From Streptomyces sp. Ru72 (lineage in GTDB: Bacteria > Actinomycetota > Actinomycetes > Streptomycetales > Streptomycetaceae): a stretch of DNA of 64,000 nt. Position numbers and translations under genes: made by a program. Below are positions 32,736 through 41,370 of this stretch, one piece after another (the stretch's first letter is position 1; the number at the start of each line of letters is the position of its first letter). Under the pieces are notes generated by a model, which was not told the origin of the DNA, did no database searches, and saw nothing but the letters and a program-made list of their open reading frames with translations. The stretch spans positions 1 to 64,000 of the forward strand of contig NZ_PQSR01000002.1 in assembly GCF_002920635.1 (NCBI RefSeq), in the 5' to 3' direction.

Positions 32736-33818
32736 TCACTGCGTCTTGACGACGACCTTGCCGTCGATGATGTCCTGCTTGGCCTTGTTCACGGCCGCCA
32801 CGACGTCCTTCATCGCCTGGTACTTCGGGTTGGAGTCCGCGAAGCCCACGCCGCCCGACTTGAGGTCACCGCGGACCTCGCCGGTCAGGGGCTTGCCGTC
32901 GACCACGGACTTGGTCAGGTCGTAGACCGCGCCGCCGACGTTCTTGAGAGCCGAGCCGAGGATCCAGTCCTTGTACTTGGCCAGCGCACTCTGCTCGTAC
33001 TGGTCGGAGTCGACACCGATGGCCCACACCTTGTGATCGGCCGCGGCCTGGATCACGCCCTGGCCGGACAGGCCCGCAGCGTGGTAGATCACGTCGGCAC
33101 CCGCCTCGATCTGGCCGTTCGCCGCGTCCTTGCCCTTGTCGGGGCTGGAGAAGCCGCCCTCCTGGGCCGTCTGGGTCAGGTACTGCGACTCGATCTTGAT
33201 GTTGGGGTTGACCGACTTGGCGCCCTGGTCGAAACCCGCCTCGAACTTGTGGATGAGCGGGATGTCCACGCCGCCGATGAAGCCGATGTGGTTCTTCTTG
33301 GTCGCCTTCGCCGCCGCGACGCCTGCCAGGTAGGAGGACTGCTCCTCGTGGAAGACCAGGTCGGCGACGTTGCTCGCCTTGACCGTGTCGTCGTCGATGA
33401 TGCCGAAGGTGATCTTCGGGTACTTGGCCGCGACCTCCTTGACAGCCGGCGCGTAGACGAAGCCGACACCGATGATCGGGTTGTAGCCGGCCTTCGCGAG
33501 CTGCTCCAGGCGCTGCACCTTGTCCGCGCTGGACTCGCCGTCCTGCGGCTCGATGTCCCGGCCGCTGATCTTGAAGTCCTTCTCGGCCTTCTGGAAACCG
33601 GCGTACGCCGCGTCGTTGAAGGACTGGTCGCCCTTGCCGCCGATGTCGTAGGCCAGGCCGATGCCCTTGCCGGTGTAGCCGGAGGAGCTCTTGCCGGAGT
33701 CGCTGTTCGCCTCCGTGCTGGACTTGCCGCAGCCGGCGGCCGCGAGGGCGACGACCGCGACGGTCACCGCAGCTTGGGAGAACCTCGTTCTCCGAGAGAC
33801 CCGAGAGATCAGACGCAC
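32736..33818 (-). CDS. BMP-family nucleoside-binding lipoprotein (copy 2)
   Basis: A 360-residue paralogue of the neighbouring bmp protein. The signal peptide ends in the lipobox LAAAGC, followed by a Ser/Gly-rich linker and the same BMP core (GIGLAYDIGGKGDQSFND, FGIIDDDTV, HIGFIGGVDIP, VWAIGVDSDQYEQ). GTG 33818 is chosen over GTG 33827 because a GAAGGGG site lies eight bases upstream of it. It probably serves the same ABC importer with different affinity or specificity. The two copies differ mainly in the linker and the C-terminal third. The operator variant upstream suggests common control. Confidence 0.94.
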   Translation of the reverse strand: MRLISRVSRRTRFSQAAVTVAVVALAAAGCGKSSTEANSDSGKSSSGYTGKGIGLAYDIGGKGDQSFNDAAYAGFQKAEKDFKISGRDIEPQDGESSADKVQRLEQLAKAGYNPIIGVGFVYAPAVKEVAAKYPKITFGIIDDDTVKASNVADLVFHEEQSSYLAGVAAAKATKKNHIGFIGGVDIPLIHKFEAGFDQGAKSVNPNIKIESQYLTQTAQEGGFSSPDKGKDAANGQIEAGADVIYHAAGLSGQGVIQAAADHKVWAIGVDSDQYEQSALAKYKDWILGSALKNVGGAVYDLTKSVVDGKPLTGEVRGDLKSGGVGFADSNPKYQAMKDVVAAVNKAKQDIIDGKVVVKTQ

Positions 33819-33900
33819 AGCAAGCACCCCTTCATCCCCACGGCACCGTCACCGGTCCGCATGCCCAAAGCGCCGCCACCGCAGCGATTTCGGCGCACAG

Positions 33901-33912
33901 TAACGCGCGTAG
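33901..33912. promoter_or_regulatory. Operator variant (TAACGCGCGTAG) upstream of bmp copy 2
   Basis: Identical in sequence to the site before bmp copy 1. On the minus strand CTACGCGCGTTA leads into a -10-like TACTGT. Confidence 0.65.
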
Positions 33913-34393
33913 AAGGGGAGGGGAACGGGGTTTCTCGCGGCCGTTATCGATTCGTGCCGCCGCCGGGTTACAGCCGAGCGACGGCGGTTACGGGCGGGTG
34001 ACGCAAGGGGGCGAAGGCACGCCAAACGGGTCGCCCACCGCCGGCACCGGTCGCCCACCGCCGGCACCGGTCGCCCGCCGCCCGGACTCGGGGGTTTCAA
34101 CGTCCTGCCCCGGCCGCGAGGGCGACGACCGCGCGGCCGCGACGGCCACCGGCCGTCGGCCGCCTGGCTCTCGCTTTCAGCCTCCGGCCATCGGCCATCG
34201 GCCACCAGCCGCCAGGGCTCCCGGCTCCCGGCTCCCGGCTCCCGGCTCCCGGCTCCCGGCTCCCGGCCCAGCCTGCGGCCACTGATCGTCGGCCGTCCGG
34301 CCGTCCGGCCGCCCGGCTCCGGCCCTGGCCCCCTGGCCCGGGCCGTCGCCACGGGCCACGAGCCGCCGGCCCCGGCCCCGGCCCGCCTACCGC
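33913..34393. other. Repeat-rich intergenic region
   Basis: About 480 bp without a supportable gene. It contains about 2.5 copies of a 20-22-bp unit (GTCGCCCACCGCCGGCACCG) near 34030-34080, the heptamer array at 34216-34264, and CGGCCGTC-rich stretches. The open frames are pure repeat translations (GSREPGA-type). Confidence 0.6.
34216..34264. repeat. Seven tandem copies of GGCTCCC
   Basis: Seven exact head-to-tail heptamers, between the amidohydrolase 3' end and the bmp copy 2 promoter. The period is not a multiple of three, so it is not a coding repeat. Confidence 0.9.
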
Positions 34394-35617
34394 CTACCGC
34401 TCCTGCGCGTCCAGCAGTGCCGCCGCCGTGAACAGTTCCACGCCCACCGTGATGGCGTACTCGTCCGCGTCGAAGTCCCCCTGGTGCAGGTCCCGCACCA
34501 CACGGTCCCCGGGGCGACGGACGCCGAGTCGGGCCATGGCGCCGGGCACCTTCTCCAGGTACCAGGAGAAGTCCTCGCCGCCGAGGCTCTGCTCGGTGTC
34601 CTCCACCGAGTGGGCACCGCGCCGCGCGGTCATCGCGTCGCGCAGGAGTTCGGTGGCACCGGCCTCGTTGACGACCGGCGGTACCCCGCGGACGTAGTTG
34701 ATCTCGGGCTTGGCCTTGTACTGGTTGGCGATCTCGTCGACCGCCGCGTGCACCAGGTCCGGCGCCTGCCGCCAGGCATCGAGGTCCAGGCAGCGTACGG
34801 TCCCGGAGATCTCGGCGTGCTGCGGGATCACATTGCAGGCGTGCCCGGACTCGATGCGGCCCCAGGTGACCGAGAGCCCGCTGCGGGCGTCCACGCGGCG
34901 TGCGACCATCCCCGGCACCTCGGCGGCGACACGCGCGGCGGCGAGCACGAGGTCCGTGGTGAGGTGGGGGCGCGCGGTGTGACCGCCCGGTCCGTCGAGC
35001 GCGACCTCGAGCCGGTCGCACGCGGAGGTGATGGGGCCGTGCCGCAGCCCGATGCGCCCGGCGTCGACCTTGGGGTCGCAGTGCACGGCGAGGATCCGCC
35101 CGACCCCCTCCAGGACACCGGACTCGATGGCGTCGGCGGCCCCGCCCGGCAGGACCTCCTCGGCGGCTTGGAAGAGCAGCCGCACCGGCCTCGGCAGCCG
35201 CCCCTCGCGGTGCAGCTCGGCGAGGACGAGCCCGGCGCCGAGGACGACCGAGGTGTGCACGTCGTGGCCACAGGCGTGGGCGCGGTCCGGCACGGTGGAG
35301 CGGTAGGCGCAGTCGGTCTTGGTGTCCGGGATGGGGAGCGCGTCGATGTCCGCGCGGAGCGCGAGCATCGGGCGTACGCCGTCCGGGTCGCCGATGTCAC
35401 ACACGAGTCCGGTCCCGGTGTCGAGCACGCGCGGCGTGAGACCCGCCTGCTCCAGGCGGGCCTTGATCGCGGCGGTCGTACGGAACTCCTGGTGGCCGAG
35501 TTCCGGGTGCATGTGCAGGTCGCGACGGAAGGCGACGAGTTCGGCGTGCAGCGCCTCGGACAGCGCGCCTGGAAGCACCGCTTCCCCGGGGTGATCGGCC
35601 TCGGACTCTAGGGACAT
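34394..35617 (-). CDS. M20-family amidohydrolase/peptidase
   Basis: A 407-residue metal-dependent amidohydrolase of the M20D (aminoacylase/hippurate hydrolase-like) group. Metal ligands are in DLHMHPELG, HACGHDVHT, FQAAEEVLPGG, HCDPKVDAG, and a late GGEDFSWYLEKVPGA. A dimerisation lid domain (GPGGHTARPHLTTD) lies in the middle. Such enzymes cleave N-acyl or N-carbamoyl groups from amino acids; the exact substrate is unknown. ATG 35617 has a GGTGA-type site; an in-frame GTG at 35629 is the alternative. It is the first gene upstream of the nucleoside importer on the same strand but has its own region. Confidence 0.9.
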   Translation of the reverse strand: MSLESEADHPGEAVLPGALSEALHAELVAFRRDLHMHPELGHQEFRTTAAIKARLEQAGLTPRVLDTGTGLVCDIGDPDGVRPMLALRADIDALPIPDTKTDCAYRSTVPDRAHACGHDVHTSVVLGAGLVLAELHREGRLPRPVRLLFQAAEEVLPGGAADAIESGVLEGVGRILAVHCDPKVDAGRIGLRHGPITSACDRLEVALDGPGGHTARPHLTTDLVLAAARVAAEVPGMVARRVDARSGLSVTWGRIESGHACNVIPQHAEISGTVRCLDLDAWRQAPDLVHAAVDEIANQYKAKPEINYVRGVPPVVNEAGATELLRDAMTARRGAHSVEDTEQSLGGEDFSWYLEKVPGAMARLGVRRPGDRVVRDLHQGDFDADEYAITVGVELFTAAALLDAQER

Positions 35618-36169
35618 CAATTGGTTCACCCTTTGAAGGGTAAGGCGATCGGGCGGCCGGCCTCCCTGCGATCAACAAAACTTCAGCCCGTCAGGGGAAG
35701 AAAATCTGGCCGCACGCCGCATGGTCGGCAGTGGGGATGGGTAAACTCGCCCGGCTTTCCGGGCGACGGGATCGCCCCGGGGGCGGGAACGGGGCCGTGG
35801 AGGTGACCGCGGCGGCGTCCCGGCGCCGTGGGAGGCGCCCGGTGATCCCAGCACGGGACCGCTTCTGTGTACGAGGGTCCCGTCACGTGAACGCCCGAAG
35901 GGCTCCGAGCGATTCCCGTACACCACGGATACCACGTCACGCCGCCTTCCCGTCGCGGAAGCGTCACCTCCTCTACGACTCCCCAACCCGTGCGCGGCCT
36001 CACATGGCGAAGTGGTGAAGGGTGAAAGCAGCCCCTTCCCGTTCGCCCGCGCGGGTGGGGTGGCCCGCGTGAACGCCGAGGAGCCCGACTTCATACGGGC
36101 CACCCTGGTGTCGTACGACGCCCGCGCGCGGAGAAGGCCCTGCGCGAGGCTGCGGTCCGGCCGGCGGGT
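35618..36169. other. Intergenic region upstream of the amidohydrolase gene
   Basis: About 550 bp between two minus-strand genes. Small open frames exist on both strands but none has a ribosome site or a recognisable domain. The base composition is less skewed than in the neighbouring coding DNA. I see no RNA gene. Confidence 0.5.
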
Positions 36170-37523
36170 CTATCCCGCCGCGACGTCCTGCCCGGCGGCC
36201 GCCACGTCCGGTCCCCCCGTCACCGACGACACCCGGTCCACGCCCCGAGCCGTGTCCGTCACCCCGGACAGGAAGCCCTGTGCCCGGGGCGAGGCGTGGT
36301 CGGTCAGCCAGGCCGGGTCGATGTCGCACACCGCGACGCGGACCTCCGTGCCGACCAGGGCCAGCGGCAGGGTGTGGACGACCGTGGAGGGGAAGCTGAG
36401 GACCGTACGGCCGACGGGGCCGCGGCGGGCGATCAGTTCCAGGGGCAGGTCGGGGCGGACCACCTCCAGGCCCGTCTCCACCGCCAGCTTGTGGAGTTTC
36501 TCGGGGCTTTCCCGGCGGTGGGCGAAATAGCGGGTCGCCCCGTGCGCCGTGGCGAGCGTCCGCACCGCCTCCAGATAGCGCTCGCCGTCCACCACGCCCG
36601 ACTCGACGAGGGAGGTGCCGACCAGGTCCGCGCCCTTGGTCAGGCGTGGCGGGCCGAAGCGGGCCCGCGTCCAGACGAAGTCGTTCGACGTGATCGTGAC
36701 CCCGGCCGGGGCCTCCTCGATCGGCATCGAGGAGAAGACCTCCACCGTGCGCCGGGTGCCCGGGGTCAGCCTGCGGCGCGCGGAGGACGACACCGGGGCG
36801 AACAGCAGGTCCCGGGGGCTCCGGCGGCCGCCCTTGCGGTGCCAGCGCACCAGGCGTTCACCGCGGGCGAGCTGGGCGACGAACTCCATGGTCGCGGTGC
36901 CGTCGTCCACCACCACCAGCTCCCGGGCCCCGGTGATGGCCAGCAGCAACTGGACGTAGCGGGAGAACGGGTCCCCCATCACCACGCGGCGCGCCCGGCG
37001 CAGCAGCGGGGCGAGGCCGCCGATGGTGTGAAAGGGGGCCAGGGCACCGCCCCGCGCCTCCTCCCAGCGGACCTCGTACCCCTCGTCACGGGCCAGTTCC
37101 GCCATGCGGCGCAGCTGGCCCCGGGTCATCGGGTCGGTGGGCGCCAGCACCACGAGGATGAGCCCCTCCGGCGCCGTGCCTTCCGCCGCGCCACCGTCCT
37201 GCGGCACCGTGCCTTCCGCCGCCACGCCCGCGCCGTCCGCCGCCGTACTGTGCGGCCCCCCGCCGTCCGCCGCCGTACCGTGCGGCCCCCCGCCGTTCCC
37301 CGTCGTACGCCCCGCCCCGGCCCCCGGCCCCCTGCGCCGGAACCCCCAGCTGCCGCCGGCGCCCCTGCGCGGGGATCGCCGCCGGGCGCCCGGGCGCGAT
37401 GCCCCCCGCGCTGCGCAGGGCGTGCGCGTGCGCCCACTCCAGTACGTTCAGGAGCTGTACCGGGCTCTCGACGAAGGCGAGCGTGCAGTGGGGGTGGCCG
37501 GCGGATCCGGCGCGGGGGCTCAT
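36170..37523 (-). CDS. Glycosyltransferase-like protein of the nonulosonic-acid cluster, apparent frameshift
   Basis: Two frames look like parts of one gene. The N terminus (37523 downward) reads LAFVESPVQLLNVLEWAHAH, a start typical of these Streptomyces surface-polysaccharide proteins. The main body lies in another frame (36170-37225, LILVVLAPTDPMTRGQLRRM onward). A run of six G at about 37402-37407 is a good place for a one-base slip; after it the body frame stays open through SWGFRRRGPGAGAG and a Gly/Pro/His linker of near-repeats (PHGTAADGGG, PHSTAADG). The body has RYFAHRRESPEKLHKLA and VGRTVLSFPSTVVHTLPLAL, which resemble GT52/polysialyltransferase-type proteins. It probably transfers a sugar during wall-polymer synthesis. 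A sequencing error, a true mutation and programmed slippage are all possible. Confidence 0.65.
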
Positions 37524-37550
37524 CGGCTCAGGACCGTCCCGTTAAGGCGC

Positions 37551-38489
37551 TCAGACCGCCACCGGCTCCCCGGCGGCCGCGGCGATCTCCGCCTCGGCGA
37601 CGACTCCGTTGACGCGGCGCAGCTTCTTCATCGGGCCGAGCTCGGAGTCGTAGACCTTCTTCACGCCGTCGCCGAGGGATGCCTCGATGACGCGGATGTC
37701 GCGTACGAGGCGGGTGAGGCCCTGCGGCTCGACGGAGGCGGCCTGGTCGGAGCCCCACATGGCGCGGTCCAGGGTGATGTGGCGCTCGACGAACACCGCG
37801 CCGAGGGCGACCGCGGCGAGCGTGGTCTGCAGGCCGGTCTCGTGGCCGGAGTAGCCGATCGGGACGTTCGGGTACTCCTTCTCGAGCGTGTTGATCACGC
37901 GGAGGTTGAGCTCCTCGGCCTTCGCCGGGTAGGTCGAGGTGGCGTGGCACATGAGGATGTTGTCGCTGCCGAGCACCTCCACCGCGTGGCGGATCTGCCT
38001 CGGGGTCGACATGCCCGTGGACAGGATGACGGTGCGGCCGGTCGCGCGCAGGTCGCGCAGCAGCTCGTCGTCGGTGAGGGACGCGGAGGCGACCTTGTGG
38101 GCGGGGAGGTCGAACTTCTCCAGGAAGGCGACCGCCTCGGTGTCCCACGGGGACGCGAACCAGTCGATGCCCTTCTCCTTGCAGTACTCGTCGATCCGGC
38201 GGTACTCGTCCTCGCCGAACTCCACGCGGTGGCGGTAGTCGATGTAGGTCATCCGGCCCCAGGGGGTGTCGCGCTCGATGTCCCACTGGTCGCGCGGGGT
38301 GCAGATCTCGGGGGTGCGCTTCTGGAACTTCACGGCGTCGCAGCCGGCCTCGGCGGCCACGTCGATCAGCTTGAAGGCGTTCTCCAGCTCACCGTTGTGG
38401 TTGATGCCGATCTCGCCGCAGATGTAGACGGGCCTGCCCGGGCCGACCTCGCGGGAACCGAACGTACGCAGACGGGAGTTGGTGCTCAT
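37551..38489 (-). CDS. neuB: N-acetylneuraminate synthase-family protein (NeuB)
   Basis: A 312-residue NeuB-domain TIM barrel that condenses phosphoenolpyruvate with a hexose or hexosamine derivative to a nine-carbon nonulosonic acid. It has ICGEIGINHNGELENAFKLI, DAVKFQKRTPEI, DWFASPWDTEAV, the metal/PEP region ILMCHATSTYPAK, and GYSGHETGLQ with ERHITLDRAMWGSDQ. There is no C-terminal SAF (antifreeze-like) domain, which most bacterial NeuB proteins carry. In S. coelicolor the equivalent locus has been connected with teichulosonic acid (Kdn polymer), so Kdn or its 9-phosphate is the likely product. ATG 38489; the cytidylyltransferase gene ends 11 bp upstream, so both are in one operon. Confidence 0.9.
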   Translation of the reverse strand: MSTNSRLRTFGSREVGPGRPVYICGEIGINHNGELENAFKLIDVAAEAGCDAVKFQKRTPEICTPRDQWDIERDTPWGRMTYIDYRHRVEFGEDEYRRIDEYCKEKGIDWFASPWDTEAVAFLEKFDLPAHKVASASLTDDELLRDLRATGRTVILSTGMSTPRQIRHAVEVLGSDNILMCHATSTYPAKAEELNLRVINTLEKEYPNVPIGYSGHETGLQTTLAAVALGAVFVERHITLDRAMWGSDQAASVEPQGLTRLVRDIRVIEASLGDGVKKVYDSELGPMKKLRRVNGVVAEAEIAAAAGEPVAV

Positions 38490-38500
38490 CAGGGGTGTCC

Positions 38501-39775
38501 TTACTTGGGGAGGGAATCGAGAGAGGGGCCGAGGATCCAGCTGGCGATCTCTCGGATCGCGCCGTCGCCGCCGGGGACGGTGGTGACCGCGCGTGCGGCG
38601 CCGCGCACGACGTCGTGGGCGCTCGCGACCGCCACGGGCCAGCCGACGAGGCCGAAGCACGGGAGGTCGTTGACGTCGTTGCCGACGTAGAGCACGCGCT
38701 CGGGCGCGATGCCCTGCTCCTCGCACCACTGCTTCAGCGCGAGGTCCTTGCGGTCGATGCCGTGCAGGACCGGGATCTGGAGCTTCCGGGCCCGTGCGGC
38801 GACGACCGGGTTCACTTCCGTGGAGAGGATCAGCATCTTCAGCCCGCTCTTGCGCAGGGCCGCGATGCCGAGTCCGTCCCCGCGGTGCACGGAGACGAAC
38901 TCCTTTCCATCGGCGTCGATCAGCACCCGGTCGTCGGTCTGGGTGCCGTCGAAGTCCAGTACGACTGCCTCGACGTCGTCAGCGGTGGGCAGCGAACCGG
39001 GGAGGTCCGCGTCGAAGAGGGGCGCCAGAGCCCGCGCCCGCGCCAGGTCGTGCGGGTCGTCGATCTCCAGGACCCGCGCCGGGTCCGTCCGCACCAGTTC
39101 CGTGCGGCCGAAGAAGCGGTGCTGGTGCTTGCGGAAACCGGCCGCGTCCATCGCGTAGGCGGCGCCGGTCTCCAGCAGGTCCTGGGGGCGGTCCTGACGG
39201 CGCGGGCGGAAGGACTTGTCGTGGTTGACGCCGTAGCCGCCCCCGACGGCCGCGTCGGCCTCGGCCACGGCGCCGACGGCGACCTCGTCCGCCGCGTCCT
39301 CGTGGTCCCGCCAGATGAAGCCGTGGAACGGTGCCACGGTCACCGCCGTGTCGGCCCCGTTCTCGACGACCGCGCCGGCCACCCCGTCGATGTCCTCGCG
39401 GACGATGAACGGGCTGGTGCACTGCACGAGCAGGACGACGTCGACGGACGCGCCGTGCAGGGCCTCGTGGGCGTCCACGGCGTGCAGCACGGCGGCTTCC
39501 GAGGTCGCCGTGTCGCCGGCGATGGCGGCCGGCCGCAGCACGACCTCGGCGCCGGCCTGGCGCGCGGTCGCGGCGATGGCCTGGTCGTCGGTGGACACCA
39601 CGACGTCCGTCACCAGGCGGGTCGCGAGGCACTCGCGCACCGCCCGCGCCACCAGCGGCACACCGCCGACGGGGGCGAGGTTCTTCGCGGGCACGCCCTT
39701 GGAGCCGCCGCGCGCGGGGATCACCGCGAGCACCCGGCGCGCCGAAGCGCCTCGGCCCGCTTGCGGGTTCGACAT
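38501..39775 (-). CDS. neuA: Acylneuraminate cytidylyltransferase fused to a HAD (KdsC-like) phosphatase
   Basis: A 424-residue two-domain protein. Residues 1-240 form a CMP-sialic acid synthetase: IPARGGSKGVPAKNLAPVGG for CTP binding, DVVVSTDDQAI, and VLLVQCTSPF. Residues about 265-424 form a KdsC-like HAD domain with the nucleophile motif VVLDFDGTQTDD, ILSTE, and YVGNDVNDLPCF. The phosphatase could remove the 9-phosphate from a nonulosonate phosphate before activation with CMP, so two pathway steps sit in one chain. ATG 39775 has an AAGGAG site eight bases away; the longer frame has no such support. Confidence 0.92.
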   Translation of the reverse strand: MSNPQAGRGASARRVLAVIPARGGSKGVPAKNLAPVGGVPLVARAVRECLATRLVTDVVVSTDDQAIAATARQAGAEVVLRPAAIAGDTATSEAAVLHAVDAHEALHGASVDVVLLVQCTSPFIVREDIDGVAGAVVENGADTAVTVAPFHGFIWRDHEDAADEVAVGAVAEADAAVGGGYGVNHDKSFRPRRQDRPQDLLETGAAYAMDAAGFRKHQHRFFGRTELVRTDPARVLEIDDPHDLARARALAPLFDADLPGSLPTADDVEAVVLDFDGTQTDDRVLIDADGKEFVSVHRGDGLGIAALRKSGLKMLILSTEVNPVVAARARKLQIPVLHGIDRKDLALKQWCEEQGIAPERVLYVGNDVNDLPCFGLVGWPVAVASAHDVVRGAARAVTTVPGGDGAIREIASWILGPSLDSLPK

Positions 39776-39798
39776 GGAGTCCACTCCTTGAAGAGAGG

Positions 39799-41172
39799 TC
39801 ACAGCTCACCCATCCGCCGGATGACAGGCGCCACCCGCTGCACCCCGTGCCGGTACGCGCCCCGCGCCGCGCGGCGGACGATCTGGCGTACGGGTCCGGG
39901 CGCCTTGTCGGCGACGGGCGCGCCCGGCAGCGGGCTGCCGTCCGGGGCGAGGTGGTGGCGGGCGAGGACGCCGGGCAGATAGCCGGGCGCGGTGACGGGG
40001 GTGTAGTAGGGCTTGAGCGGCGGGAGTTCACCGGTGGTCAGCAGCTCGGCGACGCGCTCCCGGGCCTCGCCGAAGGCGGTGGCGTACGAACCTTCCCCGG
40101 AGGGGGTACTCCCGGCAGCGACGCCCTGCCGGGCCACCCACTCCGCGTCGGGTGTCGGCTCGTGTCCGGCGTCGAGCTGGTCCCAGGAGGCGAGGCAGCC
40201 CGAGCCCACGAAGTGGTGGTTGCCGAGCGCCTCCCGCACCCCGAGGTCGGTGAGGACGACGGTGGGGATACGGCGGTGGAGGGACTCCAGGGCGGCCGTC
40301 GAGCTGACCGTGACCAGCAGGTCGGTGCGATCGAGGACCTCGCCCATGTTCCCGTAGACCAGGCGCAGGTTGGCCGGCAGGTCGTGCCGCTGGGCCAGCT
40401 TCTGGTAGGGCAGTTCCTCGATGTGGGTGGTGTGCTCGCCCGGCTTGGAGCGCAGCTTGAGCAGCACCTCGCGCTCGGGGTGGCGGCGCGCGTGCCGGAC
40501 GAGCCGGTCCAGCAGGTAGGAACGGTCCTTGCGGGTCTCCGGGACGGAGGGCTGTGCGGCGAAGACGACCGTGTAGGGGTCCTTCTTCTCGTAGGGTGCG
40601 CCGCCGAGGAAGGGCAGCGCGACCTCGGTCACCGACGAGGCGTCGGCGCCCACCCCCTCGTAGACGGCCCTGAAACGCTCCGCGTCCTGCCGGGAGTTGG
40701 CGAGGACCAGGTCCGCGCCGTGCCGCAGCAGCAGGCCGTCCGCGAGCTTCTCGTAGACGACGCCGACGTAGCCGGTGACCACCACGGGCCGCTCCGGGCG
40801 TCCCTGCCAGGCGTGGGCGAGTCCGTGCAGCATCGCCTGGACGCCGCCGCCGACGAGTGCGAGCACGAGGACGTCGTACGTCTCCTTCGTCATCTCGCGC
40901 AGGAATTCGACGGCGGTGACCTCGCGGAGGGAGTCCGCGCGGACGCCGATCTCCTTGAGCTGACGGACGGTGGGGGTGGCACGGCCCCGCAGGAGGAAAC
41001 CGTCGAGCCGAATGTCCGAATCGGCTGTCTTATCGGATTTTTCCGTCGATTCGGTGGTCTCCGTGAATTCCGTCGATGAAATGCGGGCTGCGGTGAGCGC
41101 ACCCCATTTCCACCGGGTGTCGGAATCGGCTAGGACGGCGACCCGCAGGCGCCTCGCGGTACTTGCTGGCAC
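39799..41172 (-). CDS. Putative glycosyltransferase of the DUF6716 type
   Basis: A 457-residue protein with a GT-B-like layout. The N-terminal half starts LRVAVLADSDTRWKWGALTA, and the C-terminal half has the donor-site-like LLVTVSSTAALESLHRRIPTVVL. Residues about 32-54 form a Glu/Thr/Ser-rich insert (TEFTETTESTEKSDK) of lower GC, which looks like a recent low-complexity expansion. It probably acts in the same wall-glycopolymer pathway as NeuB and NeuA. GTG start; the gene lies 23 bp upstream of the NeuA start on the same strand. It is divergent from the GT2 gene. Confidence 0.72.
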   Translation of the reverse strand: MPASTARRLRVAVLADSDTRWKWGALTAARISSTEFTETTESTEKSDKTADSDIRLDGFLLRGRATPTVRQLKEIGVRADSLREVTAVEFLREMTKETYDVLVLALVGGGVQAMLHGLAHAWQGRPERPVVVTGYVGVVYEKLADGLLLRHGADLVLANSRQDAERFRAVYEGVGADASSVTEVALPFLGGAPYEKKDPYTVVFAAQPSVPETRKDRSYLLDRLVRHARRHPEREVLLKLRSKPGEHTTHIEELPYQKLAQRHDLPANLRLVYGNMGEVLDRTDLLVTVSSTAALESLHRRIPTVVLTDLGVREALGNHHFVGSGCLASWDQLDAGHEPTPDAEWVARQGVAAGSTPSGEGSYATAFGEARERVAELLTTGELPPLKPYYTPVTAPGYLPGVLARHHLAPDGSPLPGAPVADKAPGPVRQIVRRAARGAYRHGVQRVAPVIRRMGEL

Positions 41173-41370
41173 ATCGAAGACACTAGGAAGGGATTTCGAG
41201 GCGCAGCCGAAGCGGAATGCAACAAACGGTTAACAGCACGCCGCCGAACAGCGAAGCAGGCCGCGAAATTGCCGGGAAAGCGCTGGGTTCACTATTCCGC
41301 CACGCGTCGTTCACTCCCCATCAAACCGCCGGTCAAGACGAATGCCGGGCCGCCCCCTACCGTCAAAGGC

